DNA of 64,000 nucleotides from Thermoleophilaceae bacterium (GTDB lineage: Bacteria > Actinomycetota > Thermoleophilia > Solirubrobacterales > Thermoleophilaceae), in the NCBI GenBank assembly GCA_030447725.1, contig JAUJOQ010000009.1, forward strand, positions 1 to 64,000. Reading direction: 5' to 3'. The translations under genes and the position numbers were made by a program. Shown here one piece after another: positions 28,501 to 37,064 of this stretch. The notes below the pieces were generated by a model. That model saw only the letters and a list, made by a program, of their open reading frames with translations. It was not told the origin of the DNA and did not search any database. How positions within the stretch are numbered: position 1 is the first letter of the stretch; each line of letters begins with the position of its first letter.

Positions 28501-28860
28501 CGGCCGTTCCACGAGGATGCTCATCGCGAAGGTGTGGATCGTCTCGAGCCGGGCGCGATACAGCCCTGCGGCCGCGGAGACGAGACGCTCCCGACGAGCG
28601 GGAGCGCTCTCGGCGGGAATCGCGTCCTCGATCTCCTCGCGCACGCGCGTGGAGAGCTCGGCGGCGGCCTTCTCGGTGAACGTGATCACCGCAAGGGTGT
28701 CTACGTTCGCGTGGCCGCTGGCAAGGATCTCGACAATCCGGTCGACGAGCGAGGTGGTCTTGCCGGTGCCCGCGCCGGCCTCGACGCAGAGGCTCTCGCC
28801 AAGGTTCGTCCGGATCTCGTCGCGGACCCCTTGGTCGACAGGCTGGGCGAGCGTGCTCAC
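25564..28860 (-). CDS. addA: AddA-like (UvrD/PcrA-type) helicase-nuclease subunit
   Basis: 1098 residues. UvrD-like helicase motifs: I VEAGAGTGKTTSLVDRI (residues about 25-42), Ia VITFTEKAAAELS, II LLIDEFQDTDPIQ, III FVVGDPKQAIYRFR, V LLTMHGSKGLEFPIVVL, VI LLYVAATRARDHLI. The C-terminal RecB-family nuclease domain has GTGRVDLVYRE, then VVVDFKTDD and a following SGQAEVYAEAV, the D...DYK-type active site with the conserved Gln/Tyr motif. AddAB processes double-strand breaks for recombination and also degrades phage DNA. The gene overlaps the upstream addB-like gene by 4 bp. It converges on the RecD-like gene of the defence island with a 59-bp spacer. It could alternatively be called a RecB-type exonuclease V subunit. 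Confidence 0.88.
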   Translation of the reverse strand: MSTLAQPVDQGVRDEIRTNLGESLCVEAGAGTGKTTSLVDRIVEILASGHANVDTLAVITFTEKAAAELSTRVREEIEDAIPAESAPARRERLVSAAAGLYRARLETIHTFAMSILVERPVEAGVDPGFAVMGDLEATLSFGSAYSDWRDELMAGNHPEIARGLNIGFGLDELRETAEVLHRERFLLPLADFAMPSPDAAELTTWLKKNVRQLEAYEGACTDAEDKALPGLRKVIRFARLSAEQGLSAGARERLVALAAPGVSPNSGKAGHWPEGECKAMKDLLREYCEIRERLRDELRSVALLGAVPHVARFVADYERARREQGVADFDDLLIWARNLLRDNLEVRRYFQRRFACLLIDEFQDTDPIQVEMAAYLTSDGQEGTDWRALRPAPGKLFVVGDPKQAIYRFRRADLAIYDEVKRGLLAPGLRQIVQNFRSGSGVIDWVNSVFDELLVEEPGIQPPNVPLVPASGDLGIGRPPVIVLRGGSSELNANGVREHEARGVAALLHQAVIEDHWPVRDRVTKEVRAATWRDIAIPLPARTGLGSYEEALALAGIPHRHEGSRDYFARQEVRDLVAILRAIDDPTDRFSLVGALRSSAFGCSDEDLVVHKATGGAFDYRPDAKSDSEAVMEAFAMLRELHRSRGRTSLPELVQHTVEQSRLVEFALTLPDGPQAAANLLAIVDQARAFTAAGGGGLRSFARWLAESTENEATEVDAGIAEETDDVVRLLTMHGSKGLEFPIVVLANLSSRGRGSREPVPDEAGHQLHFRVGSGGMGRTGHYETPGYEDEWEAEKGALEAERIRLLYVAATRARDHLIVPCIEGKGAAGPFMKALGPLLPEEHGHEVAADGAWILAADELPPAPEVEEAPSGEVEAEALTRAVDERERWIGEHDELIRAARKDLEIAVASSVERAVRPLAAEASHSASTLLVSEGPPLPIGDALHLVMERVALPGAEDLDEVAEAACAEAGLRDNAGLVGEMARRCLDSGAMARALASDGWYREVPFTVTRNGGFGTGRVDLVYREGEQLVVVDFKTDDVSGETAAHEAFTLEHHSGQAEVYAEAVGASTGLAVREVVFVFCRTGVEVSLRDWAAAS

Positions 28861-31800
28861 TCGATCTCCGTGAGCTCTGAATGCGCCACCGCCAGCGGGT
28901 CGCCGCTCTTGCGGTCGATCTCGGCGCCGCGGTTGGCCGGGCAGAGCCCGTCGAAGTCACACCAGTCGCAGGACTTGTCGGTCGCAGGCGCCATGTGAAA
29001 GACCCCCGTGCGCACGCCTCCTGCGATTCCGGCGAGCAGCGCGTCCAAGTCGTCCCGGCGGGCGCGCAGATCATCGCCCGTGAAGGAACGGCGCTCGAAG
29101 GCGCCCTTGCGGGTGGCGAAGTGGTACTCGGCCTGGCCGCGCTCGGGCGCGATCCCGGTCAGCTCGCTGCCAACGAGCAAGTACAGCGGCAGCTGAAGCG
29201 CCCTGCCGCCGCGCAGGTCGCCGTCCGCGTGGTCGTCGTAGACCTTGCCGGTCTTGTAGTCGATCACGCGGTACCGCGTGCTCCCCTCGTCCCAGTTCAG
29301 ACGGTCGATTCGGCCGCTGACCCCGAGCTTCACCCCGTTCGCTGTGATCTCCAGCGGCTCGTCGCGCGAGAGGTCGCCGTCGGGCTGGCCGTGGTAGTCG
29401 GGCCCGAAACGCACCTCGAAGGCGCCGTTGGGCATCGCGGCGAACGACGGGTCCTCGCGCTCGGCTTCGAGCCAGCTGCGGAGGTCCTCGCGGATCTCGC
29501 TGCGGTCGTAGTTCCAGGAGAGCGGGTAGCCGGTCTCCCCGCGTTCCTCGGCCGCCGCGAGCTCCTCGTCGGCAACCACGAGGAGCCGCGCGAGTTCGCC
29601 TGCCCCGTGCAGCAGCGGCTCGCCTTTCGCGGGGTCCTCGCCGAGGAAGCGCTCGAGGATCTTGTGGAAGACCCAGCCACGGTGGAGCGCGCCGATCCGC
29701 ACGGCTGTCTCCGGCTCGGAGATCGGCTTGGCGCGCAGGATCGAGGCGAGAAAGAAGCGATGGGGACATTCGGCGTAGGACTCGAGGCCGCTCGGGCTAA
29801 ACGGCCGATCGTGGGCACGCAGCTTTTCGAGGTGAGCGGCTGCCGCCGGTGTGAGCACGCCGTCCCAGGGGGTGAGCTGCGAGCTCAGCTTCGCGGCACG
29901 CGCCGCGAAGGCACGAGCGATCCGTGGCTCGGTGGCTACCAGCGACTCGCGGCCGAGGTCGGGCTCGTGCTCGATCAGCGTGCGATCGCGCTCGCCCGCA
30001 CTGAGAGCAGTCGCCAGATCGTGTGCGCCGATGCGACTCCCGGAGGCCCGCCTGTAGAGCCCGGCCGGCAGGGTGTCCACCTCGGCCGCGCGCACGCTCT
30101 CCCCGACGAGCGCCGCAGCCGCGCCGCGAAAGAAGACGGAGGGGAGCTGGGGCCTCGACCTGCCGGCGCCCTTGCGCGGGTATGACAGCAGCAGACGCTC
30201 CTCGGCGGCCGCGGCGGCGAGTGCGAACTGGAGTGGCTCTGGGTTGGGGCCACGCGCACGCAGGGGGATGGCGTTCGCGCCCTTTTCGTTTAGGCGCTCG
30301 CGCTCGTCATCAAGCAGCAGCGGATCTTGGCGGGGCGGCGGAGGAAACGAGCGCTCGACCAGACCGACGACCGCCACCGCGCGAAAGCGCAGGTGACGCA
30401 GCGAGTTGGCGTCGAGCACGTTCACGCCGCGGCGCGCGAACGCGCCCTGTCGAGTGCCGAGAACGTCGGCGCTGCGCAGCGTCTCGATCGCACCACGGAC
30501 GATGTCGCGGAAACGGTCGAAGGTGGTTTCGCTGCCGAGAGCGTCGAAGCGCTCGAGCCCCTCCAGTGCATCGAGGATCTGGCTCGGGTCGTGCACATAG
30601 AGCTCGAGCAGGCGGCGTAGTGCCGCGAGGTGCTCGGACCAGGGGGCGCGGTCTGGGTGATCGTTCAGCGCGCGATCGAGGTCGGACATGAAGCGCGCCA
30701 GCTCATCGACCTGCCGGACCTCCTTCTGTCGCCACTCAGGAAGGTCCTCGAGTTCCTGCCCGCCGAGGAGTCCGTCACGATGAGCGGCGAGGCGATCACG
30801 CCACTGCTGCGAGCCCTCGACGACACCGGCGTCGCGCGAGATCTTGTCCCAGCGGGCTGCCGGCGCGCCTCCGTAGCGGTCGCGGGTTGTCTGCGGCAGC
30901 CGGGTGTCCGTGAGAAAGTCCATCACCGCCCGGCGGTCGAGCTTTCCGCCGACCAGGTCGAGCAGCGCGGCGGTTCGGCGGCCGACGGGGCGCTCGATCA
31001 GCGGCGTGCCCTCGTGCAGGTAGACCGGGACGCCCGCCTCGCCGAACACGGACTCCACCACCGAGCGGTAGGCGTCGGCGTGGCGGTAGACCACGGCCAT
31101 CTCGTGGAAGGCAATCCCCTCAGCCGCCCAGGCGAGACAGGTGCGGGCTACTTCGCGGATCTCTCGAGTGGGGTCGGGGCCGGAGAGCAGGCTGACCGAT
31201 CCGTCTAGAGGCCCGGGCTCTGCTTGCGCCTTGAACAGGTTGCGGTTGAGGTGAGCGAGTGCCGTCGGTGTGGGCTCGGGTTCCTCGGCCCGCTCTCTGC
31301 CGGCGCCCGTTGATTCGAGCCAACCGCGAAGCGCGGCGTGGGCGCCATCGGCGTCGGTGCTCGTCTCTGGCAGATAGACGGTGACCGGCACACGGGCGGC
31401 GAGGAGCTCGAGTGCGCTCCGTAACGCGGCTGGCGCTTCCCAAAGGCCGCAGACGAGCACCCGGGTGGTGTCGAAGGCGTCGGCGTCGGGCGTGAGCAGG
31501 CAGTCGTCGGGGGCATAGAAGTCTTTACGGCGGGCGAGGAACTCGCCGAAGAGCTGTTCGAGGGCGTCTGCCTTGCCGCCCGCCTCGCACGCGTTCTGTA
31601 GCGGCGGTCCGATGGAGTCCTGGTCGTAGGCGGCGCCGCGGAGCTCTCGAGCGAGGCGGTGAAGCGCCTCGCCGAAGCCCGGCATCTCGCGCACTGGCCC
31701 GAAGTAGCCCTCGTGATCGCTCGCGATCTCGCGCAGGAGGATGCGATCGGCGAGCGGGGGAAGGGGGCGCTTGCCGGCGGCGATCTGCGTCTGCTCTCCG

Positions 31801-32024
31801 AGCGCCAGAGCGAGCTCGCTCGGCATGAGGAAGCGGACGTTGACGATCCCGCCGGTGAGCTTTGCGAGCCGCCGCTGGAGGTACGGGCGCAGGAGCGTGT
31901 TGCCGAGGAGGACGGTGATCGGGGCGAGCGGGTCGGTTGCCCGCGCGTCCTTGATCGCGTTCGCGAGGGAGTGCTCGATCGCGTGCGGCGACCCCATGGT
32001 CAGTCGAGGGCCTCTGTCGGTCAC
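28857..32024 (-). CDS. addB: AddB-like PD-(D/E)XK nuclease subunit with Fe-S staple
   Basis: 1055 residues from 32024 (an internal Met at 31997 is an alternative). The N-terminal part, VLLGNTLLRPYLQRRLAK then NVRFLMPSELALAL, looks like an inactivated helicase of the AddB/RecC kind: the GxGKT Walker loop of Bacillus AddB is missing. The C-terminus has the nuclease core RYRVIDYKTGKVYDDH and the cysteines expected for the AddB [4Fe-4S] staple: one in SYAECPHRFFLA and three in CDWCDFDGLCP (C-x2-C-x5-C). It is the first gene of the addBA pair and lies divergent from a small conserved gene. Role: partner of AddA in double-strand break resection, with the nuclease acting on one strand. Confidence 0.87.
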   Translation of the reverse strand: MTDRGPRLTMGSPHAIEHSLANAIKDARATDPLAPITVLLGNTLLRPYLQRRLAKLTGGIVNVRFLMPSELALALGEQTQIAAGKRPLPPLADRILLREIASDHEGYFGPVREMPGFGEALHRLARELRGAAYDQDSIGPPLQNACEAGGKADALEQLFGEFLARRKDFYAPDDCLLTPDADAFDTTRVLVCGLWEAPAALRSALELLAARVPVTVYLPETSTDADGAHAALRGWLESTGAGRERAEEPEPTPTALAHLNRNLFKAQAEPGPLDGSVSLLSGPDPTREIREVARTCLAWAAEGIAFHEMAVVYRHADAYRSVVESVFGEAGVPVYLHEGTPLIERPVGRRTAALLDLVGGKLDRRAVMDFLTDTRLPQTTRDRYGGAPAARWDKISRDAGVVEGSQQWRDRLAAHRDGLLGGQELEDLPEWRQKEVRQVDELARFMSDLDRALNDHPDRAPWSEHLAALRRLLELYVHDPSQILDALEGLERFDALGSETTFDRFRDIVRGAIETLRSADVLGTRQGAFARRGVNVLDANSLRHLRFRAVAVVGLVERSFPPPPRQDPLLLDDERERLNEKGANAIPLRARGPNPEPLQFALAAAAAEERLLLSYPRKGAGRSRPQLPSVFFRGAAAALVGESVRAAEVDTLPAGLYRRASGSRIGAHDLATALSAGERDRTLIEHEPDLGRESLVATEPRIARAFAARAAKLSSQLTPWDGVLTPAAAAHLEKLRAHDRPFSPSGLESYAECPHRFFLASILRAKPISEPETAVRIGALHRGWVFHKILERFLGEDPAKGEPLLHGAGELARLLVVADEELAAAEERGETGYPLSWNYDRSEIREDLRSWLEAEREDPSFAAMPNGAFEVRFGPDYHGQPDGDLSRDEPLEITANGVKLGVSGRIDRLNWDEGSTRYRVIDYKTGKVYDDHADGDLRGGRALQLPLYLLVGSELTGIAPERGQAEYHFATRKGAFERRSFTGDDLRARRDDLDALLAGIAGGVRTGVFHMAPATDKSCDWCDFDGLCPANRGAEIDRKSGDPLAVAHSELTEIE

Positions 32025-32148
32025 CGTGCGTTCACCCTAACCCTGAGTCGCGGTGGTGGCTAGCGATCTGACGCGGGGGGTACTTCGCGTAAACGGAATA
32101 GCGTGCTCACCCCGTCAGATCATGCGAGTGAGCGGCGACTTGGACCAC

Positions 32149-32550
32149 ATGTGGCTGTTCACGACCGATGGATTCTTTTCTGCCGTTGCGTACCGCGACG
32201 AGCCCGACGCGATCATCGTCCGCGCGCGCGTGGGTGACGACGCTCTGCGCCTCGTCGAGGCGGCCAGGCAAGGCGAGGTGATCGAGACTCCCGATCGCGA
32301 CTACCGCTTTCGGGTTTATCTGGCCAGGGATGACTGGTCGGCCTACGTCGCCGGCGCTGCTGCTGCGATCGACTATCCGAACTTCAAGGAGGCCGTCGCC
32401 GCACGCCAAGGCCCCGATCGTCCGGATGCATACGCGGCCCTGTGGTCGGCGATGTTCGAGCTACAGCAACACGCAGTCGACCCCAGCCCTTCACAGGACC
32501 TCAGTGCGGGCTCTAACGTCGATGCGGCGCCCGCGCCCCAGGCGCCGTGA
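32149..32550 (+). CDS. Conserved hypothetical protein (MWLFT family)
   Basis: 133 residues if begun at ATG 32149; a longer frame back to GTG 32053 exists, but family members I remember begin with M-aromatic-LFT as here (MWLFTTDGFFSAVAYRD). Conserved-looking segments are IIVRARVGDDALRL, YRFRVYLARDDWSAYV, DYPNFKEAVA and YAALWSAMFEL. No enzyme motif, signal peptide or membrane helix. The function of this family is unknown. The downstream GTG start overlaps its stop (GTGA), so it is coupled to the DUF4132-like gene. Confidence 0.7.
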   Translation: MWLFTTDGFFSAVAYRDEPDAIIVRARVGDDALRLVEAARQGEVIETPDRDYRFRVYLARDDWSAYVAGAAAAIDYPNFKEAVAARQGPDRPDAYAALWSAMFELQQHAVDPSPSQDLSAGSNVDAAPAPQAP

Positions 32551-33824
32551 CTACTGCACCACCCCCGACCCGCTCGCCACTTGCCGACCCCCGTGTCGAG
32601 ACGCTCGTCGCTTGGGCGCAGAAGCCCGAGCTCCCGCTCGACGATCGCGCGATCGCGGCCGTCGAGGCGCTGACTGACTCGCTTCCCAGTGCCGACGCTG
32701 CGGCTGCGCTCGCGCTCGCCGCAGCCGCGGCCTACACGCGCGTGCCGGACCGCGGGCCGCGCGACCTGCAGGCGGGGCATCGCCTCGTCACTCTGATCGG
32801 GCGGCTTGGCGAGTCAGGTGCGCGCGAGCTCGTGCGCCTGCGCGAGCGCGTCCACTATCAGCAGCCGAGCAAGATGATCGCGAAAACCTTGACCGAGCTC
32901 GAGCACGAGCTCGGCGTCCCCCTCGGCGAGCTAGAGGATGCCTTCGGCGGCCCGGCTGTGGACGCCGAGCTTACGCTGCGGCTGCCGGTCGGCCCGTTCG
33001 AGGCCCTCGTCACCGTCAGTGACGACCTTCGACGCGTGCGGACGTCATGGACCGGCCGCTCCGGCAAGCCGGTCCAAAACCGACCGGCACGCGCGGTCGA
33101 CCACCCCGACCAGCTCGCACTCGTACAGGCCGAGCGTCGCCGGCTCCAAGCGCACCTGACCGATCTGCGTGCCCGTCTGGAGGACGCGATGTTCGGGGAG
33201 CGCTCCTGGAGCGTCGAGCAGTGGGTCGTGCGGATGTTTGCCGACCCGCTGCGCTCCTCACTCGCGCGGCGCCTCGTCTGGCGCTTCGACGCCGGTGACA
33301 CACCCCTGCTCGCCATCCCCCGTGACCAAGGGCTCGAGGACGCGGCGGGCCGGCGAGCGGAGATCCCGCGCGATGCAAACGTCGAGCTCTGGCACCCCGC
33401 CGAGAATCCGGATCTCCAGCAGCGGTGGCAACGGCGCGCGACGAAGCTCGGGCTAGACCAGCCGATCGACCAGATCAGGCGCGATGTCATCCTCGCTTCC
33501 CCGACGTTGAGCCGCTTGGACATGGCATCGGGCGCGCGCCTCGATCAGCGAGCGTTCCGAGGCTTCCTGATGAACCGCGGCTGGCACGTCCCGTATCTCG
33601 GGCCCTTTTTCACGGTTCCGGAAGCGAGGCGCGACTTAGCGCCGGGCGGCCCTATCGCCGTGCTCCACCTCGAACCGGGCTCGGATGAAGACGGCCGAGT
33701 CGTGCTTGGAGAGCTTGCCTTCGAATCGGTACAGGACCGCGAGCTCGACGCGCGCGAGCTCCCCCCGGCGCTCGTCTCCGAGGCGGCGAGGGATGTGCTC
33801 GGAGCCGTCAAGGCCGGCACATAG
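32547..33824 (+). CDS. DUF4132-domain protein
   Basis: 425 residues starting at GTG 32547. The C-terminal half carries DUF4132 features: SLARRLVWRFDAGD, NVELWHPAENPDLQQRW, LDQPIDQIRRDVI (the family usually has QP-x2-Q) and a final FTVPEARRDLAPGG. The N-terminal 150 residues are helical and Ala/Leu-rich (ALALAAAAAYTRVPD), like the helical repeats that precede DUF4132 in longer proteins. At 425 residues it is shorter than many DUF4132 proteins. No known catalytic function. It is coupled to the upstream 133-aa protein and divergent from addBA. Confidence 0.7.
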   Translation: MTTAPPPTRSPLADPRVETLVAWAQKPELPLDDRAIAAVEALTDSLPSADAAAALALAAAAAYTRVPDRGPRDLQAGHRLVTLIGRLGESGARELVRLRERVHYQQPSKMIAKTLTELEHELGVPLGELEDAFGGPAVDAELTLRLPVGPFEALVTVSDDLRRVRTSWTGRSGKPVQNRPARAVDHPDQLALVQAERRRLQAHLTDLRARLEDAMFGERSWSVEQWVVRMFADPLRSSLARRLVWRFDAGDTPLLAIPRDQGLEDAAGRRAEIPRDANVELWHPAENPDLQQRWQRRATKLGLDQPIDQIRRDVILASPTLSRLDMASGARLDQRAFRGFLMNRGWHVPYLGPFFTVPEARRDLAPGGPIAVLHLEPGSDEDGRVVLGELAFESVQDRELDARELPPALVSEAARDVLGAVKAGT

Positions 33825-34028
33825 GCGCCAACTCGGCTCGGCTGATTGACGTATGCCGCCGGAGCCTCATGTCAGCGTGTGGGCGAAGTCAGAGGCCTTG
33901 ACTCGGCGGCAACGGTAACGGCCGACGACCTACGCAATCGGGACTTTGATCCCGACGAGCGGATGCCCCGCAGATCGACCGGGAGATAGAGATGTACTAG
34001 TTCGATTCGTGGCTAACTCGGGCTCTGG

Positions 34029-35668
34029 TCACCCCGGCGCCACCAAGACACAGTGCGTCTTCGCCCGCGAGACCCCCACATACAGCTGCTGGTCCATCGT
34101 CTCCTCCTCCACGTCCTCGAGCTCGCACAGCACCACGACCGAGGACTCCAGTCCCTTGAAGCCTCGGATCGACGAGAAGGAGACCCTGCCTGCCGGAGTC
34201 GGGCGCTGGTCGCTCAGCGGGAAGCGCCCGGGCAGCCCCTCGTTGTAGATACGCGAGTTCTTGGTGCCGTGGGAGGAGAGGACGACGACGTCCTGAATCG
34301 GGATCTCCTCGGTCCCGCATAGCCGTTCGAGCACGCCGCCGACGGCTCCTGCCTGGTCGTCGGCGTGGATCAGCTCCAGCGGGCGTCCCTCTGGGCCCTG
34401 CACGTCCGGCTCCACGGAGCCGACGTACTTCTTCATCACCTCGTGGTGGATCGCGCGCGTGTTGCGGCAGTTCACCGACAGCTCGAACGACAGGTACTCA
34501 TCAGGCACGTCGAGCGTCGAGCCGTACACGTTCTGGTTGTCATCCATGAACAGCCATATCGGGCTCTTCTCGGGGGCGCTCAGCAGGCACGTCAGGCCGT
34601 CGAGCCAGCGGTTGTCGAGGTCCTGTGCCTCGTCGATCATCAGAGCGTCGTATTGCACGTCGAGCAGAGCGGCGGCCTCGACGAGGTTCTCCGCGAGCTG
34701 CTCGTTCCAGAACTCCGGTCCGAGCTCATCCCAATCGGTCGAAGGTAGGTCCAGACCCGCTTGTGGCTCAACTGGACGGCGAGGCTGTGCACGTTGCGGA
34801 TGTCGAGCCCGTCGGTGCCATAGCGCGCCTCCAGGTCCTCGCGCAGCCGCTTGTTGAAGCAGGTGAAGAGCACCCGGAAGCCTTCGCCGGCCAGCCGGCG
34901 GGCGTGTGCGTTGGCCAGCATCGTCTTGCCCGACCCGGCACAGCCGATGAACACCATGCGTGGGTTGCGGCGCATCTTGCGCAGCGCCCTCGCCTGCTCT
35001 TTGGTGAGCGACTCGAGCTGTGACTCCTCGTCCATCAGCCGCTCCCCGAGCGGCACGCGGATCGCGACCGAGGGGGCGAGCAGCTCCACCAGCGCCTCCA
35101 TTCCTTCCTCGCCAAGCGGCCGGCGCTTGTCCCGGTTGCCGCGGTGAAAGGCGAGCAGGCGGTCGATTGCCGTGGGGACGTCGTCGATGTCGTTGCGGTC
35201 GACGATGATCGCGGGGTCTGTCCCCGGCCCGAGCACGAACTGATGCACGCTCGCGAGCGGGAACACGAGCCCGTGTGACATCAGCGGGTTGACGATCGGC
35301 CACTCGGGCGTGCGCTCCAGGAGCCGCGCGAGCCCGAACTGGTTGTCGCGCACCTGCGTGACGGGATCCTTCATCGACTCCCACTTGCCGCTCGGCTTTC
35401 TGCGCCGCCAGGCGCCGTGGTTGCACTCGATGCCTCCGCCCTTGACCTCGAGCGTCAGGATCCCGTGGTCGGGGTGGGCGAGGACGAAGTCGATTTCGCC
35501 CATGAGAGCGCCGTCGTCGGCGTCGCGCTCCACCCGGTTGATCGAGTGGTAGCCCTCCCACGGGTCGGGAAGCGAGTCGGGCACGGCCTCGAAGAGCTTG
35601 CGCTCCGCTCGATTTTGGTCGTCGCCGGGGGCGGCGGTCGGGAACTCGGACGGGTACATGCGAGCCAT
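34029..35668 (-). CDS. NERD-domain superfamily 1 helicase, interrupted by one indel
   Basis: About 545 residues from 35668 (MARMYPSEFP). The N-terminal NERD (nuclease-related) domain shows MGEIDFVLAHPDHGILTLEVKGGG, a PD-(D/E)XK-like ID...EVKGG core. Then a UvrD-like helicase follows: Walker A IGCAGSGKTMLANAHA and LFTCFNKRLREDL. Just after QLSHK a base is missing (AA at 34761-34762 should be AAA), giving KAGLDLPSTDWDEL in the next frame. The rest continues with ALMIDEAQDL, LFMDDNQNVYG, INEGLPGRF-like text and the terminal helicase motif SSIRGFKGLESSVVVLCE, QLYVGVSRAKTHCVLV. NERD helicases are often plasmid- or defence-associated. Likely intact in the organism. Confidence 0.8.
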
Positions 35669-35740
35669 CGTGGGGATTCCTAACGGGTCGCGGAGGCTCG
35701 GTGCAAGTTAGAGGGCGAGGGACATCGGACGGCAGCCCTG

Positions 35741-37024
35741 CTAGGCACCCAACAGCGCCAGCGGCACGACCGCGACGCCGTCTTGGCGCCGGTAGGCCTC
35801 CGGGCCCGTAGTGACAATCACCTGGTCGAGTACACGGTCACCGAGCTTCTCCTTCAGCCACGTCAGGTATTTGCCCGCGCCATCGGAGACGGTCCGGGCC
35901 AGCTTCACTTCGATGGCGACGACGCTTCCGTCGGAGCGCTCCACGATGAGGTCGATCTCCCGGCGCCCGCGAGCGGTCCGAAGATGGCGGACCTTGGCCT
36001 CATTGCGAGCGGCATATACGCGCACCGACAACGTCACAAGGCTCTCGAACAGCGCGCCGAGCAGCGTGCCGTCCCGTGGGACCGCGGGGCCCGAGCTCTG
36101 CCCGGCCAGGAGCGTCGAGGCTTGAACGCCAAGCAGCTGCGCGGCCAGCGCCGGGTCGCCAAGCTGATGCTTTGGCGTCTGGCCCAGCTCGCTGAGGCGG
36201 TTGTTGCTCGGTATCCATGCCGGCACCTGGTCGAGCACCCACACGCGCGTGAGCGCGTCGCGGTAGGCCTGCGTGGCCTTCTTGGAAGGCTTGTGCTCGT
36301 GGCCGGCGCTGGCGGCATCGCGGATCGTCTCGAACGTGGCAGTCGTCGATGAGGCAGCCGCGTAGGCGGCCATCCAACGACGAAGTGCGGCGGGGTTGCG
36401 AATGACGACGCCGGCGTCGTCGGGAATGTCGCGGTCCACGATCCGGTTTACGTAGCCTTCCAACTGAAGGCGTCGAGCCCGCTCGGAGAGAGGACGTACG
36501 CCGGGCAGGCCGGAGGCCAGGATCTCTTCCGTGTAGCGCGTCAGGGCGATCTCCGTGGTGCCCGTGACGGGCGCTTGTGCCCCGGTGAGCAGTTCGGAGA
36601 GGCTCACGGTCGCTCCTTGCAGGCGCTCGCTGAGCGCAAGCGGGCGCATTTGCAGGGAGACGATGCGCCCGGCGCCCGAGTGCATCGGCGGCGGGTCTGG
36701 AAGCGCGGACCCCGTGAGCAGAAAGCTGCCTGGCGGCTCTCCGTCGTCGACCGCGCGACGCACGAGATCCCACACCTCTGGCAGGCGCTGCCATTCGTCG
36801 ATGAGCACCGGTCGCTCGCCGTCCAGCAGGCGAGTTGGGTCGGCCGCGGCGACCGCCAGTTCGGCGGGGTCGTCAAGACGATGCACCGTCTTCGAGCGTT
36901 GCAGCGCTGTGCGCGTCTTCCCGACGCCTTTAGGGCCTTCGAGGGCGATGGCCGCCAAGTCGCCGAGCAGCTCGTCGAGCTCATCGTCGATGACGCGACG
37001 CTGGTAGGGGACGAGGGTGGCCAA
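35741..37024 (-). CDS. AAA-family ATPase with DUF4143 domain
   Basis: 427 residues. The N-terminal P-loop ATPase has Walker A EGPKGVGKTRTALQ (about residue 30), Walker B RPVLIDEWQRLPEVWDLVRR and sensor SFLLTGSALPDP. The C-terminal DUF4143 part ends with a nuclease-like fold REIDLIVERSDGSVVAIEVKLA (D...ExK). Proteins of this kind (COG1373) are widespread in bacteria and archaea with poorly defined function. Single gene with a spacer on each side. Expected to be cytoplasmic. Confidence 0.85.
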   Translation of the reverse strand: MATLVPYQRRVIDDELDELLGDLAAIALEGPKGVGKTRTALQRSKTVHRLDDPAELAVAAADPTRLLDGERPVLIDEWQRLPEVWDLVRRAVDDGEPPGSFLLTGSALPDPPPMHSGAGRIVSLQMRPLALSERLQGATVSLSELLTGAQAPVTGTTEIALTRYTEEILASGLPGVRPLSERARRLQLEGYVNRIVDRDIPDDAGVVIRNPAALRRWMAAYAAASSTTATFETIRDAASAGHEHKPSKKATQAYRDALTRVWVLDQVPAWIPSNNRLSELGQTPKHQLGDPALAAQLLGVQASTLLAGQSSGPAVPRDGTLLGALFESLVTLSVRVYAARNEAKVRHLRTARGRREIDLIVERSDGSVVAIEVKLARTVSDGAGKYLTWLKEKLGDRVLDQVIVTTGPEAYRRQDGVAVVPLALLGA

Positions 37025-37064
37025 CAGGATCGAGGCTACCAGAGCGGCAAGCTGAAAGCGCCTT

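Noticed and set aside
30045..30130. Possible resistance or regulatory ORFs inside addB on the plus strand
   Set aside because: Low-complexity Arg/Ser/Ala products with no recognisable domain.
28881..30185. 434-codon plus-strand open frame antisense to addB
   Set aside because: Shadow of the conserved nuclease domain of AddB; no motif of its own.
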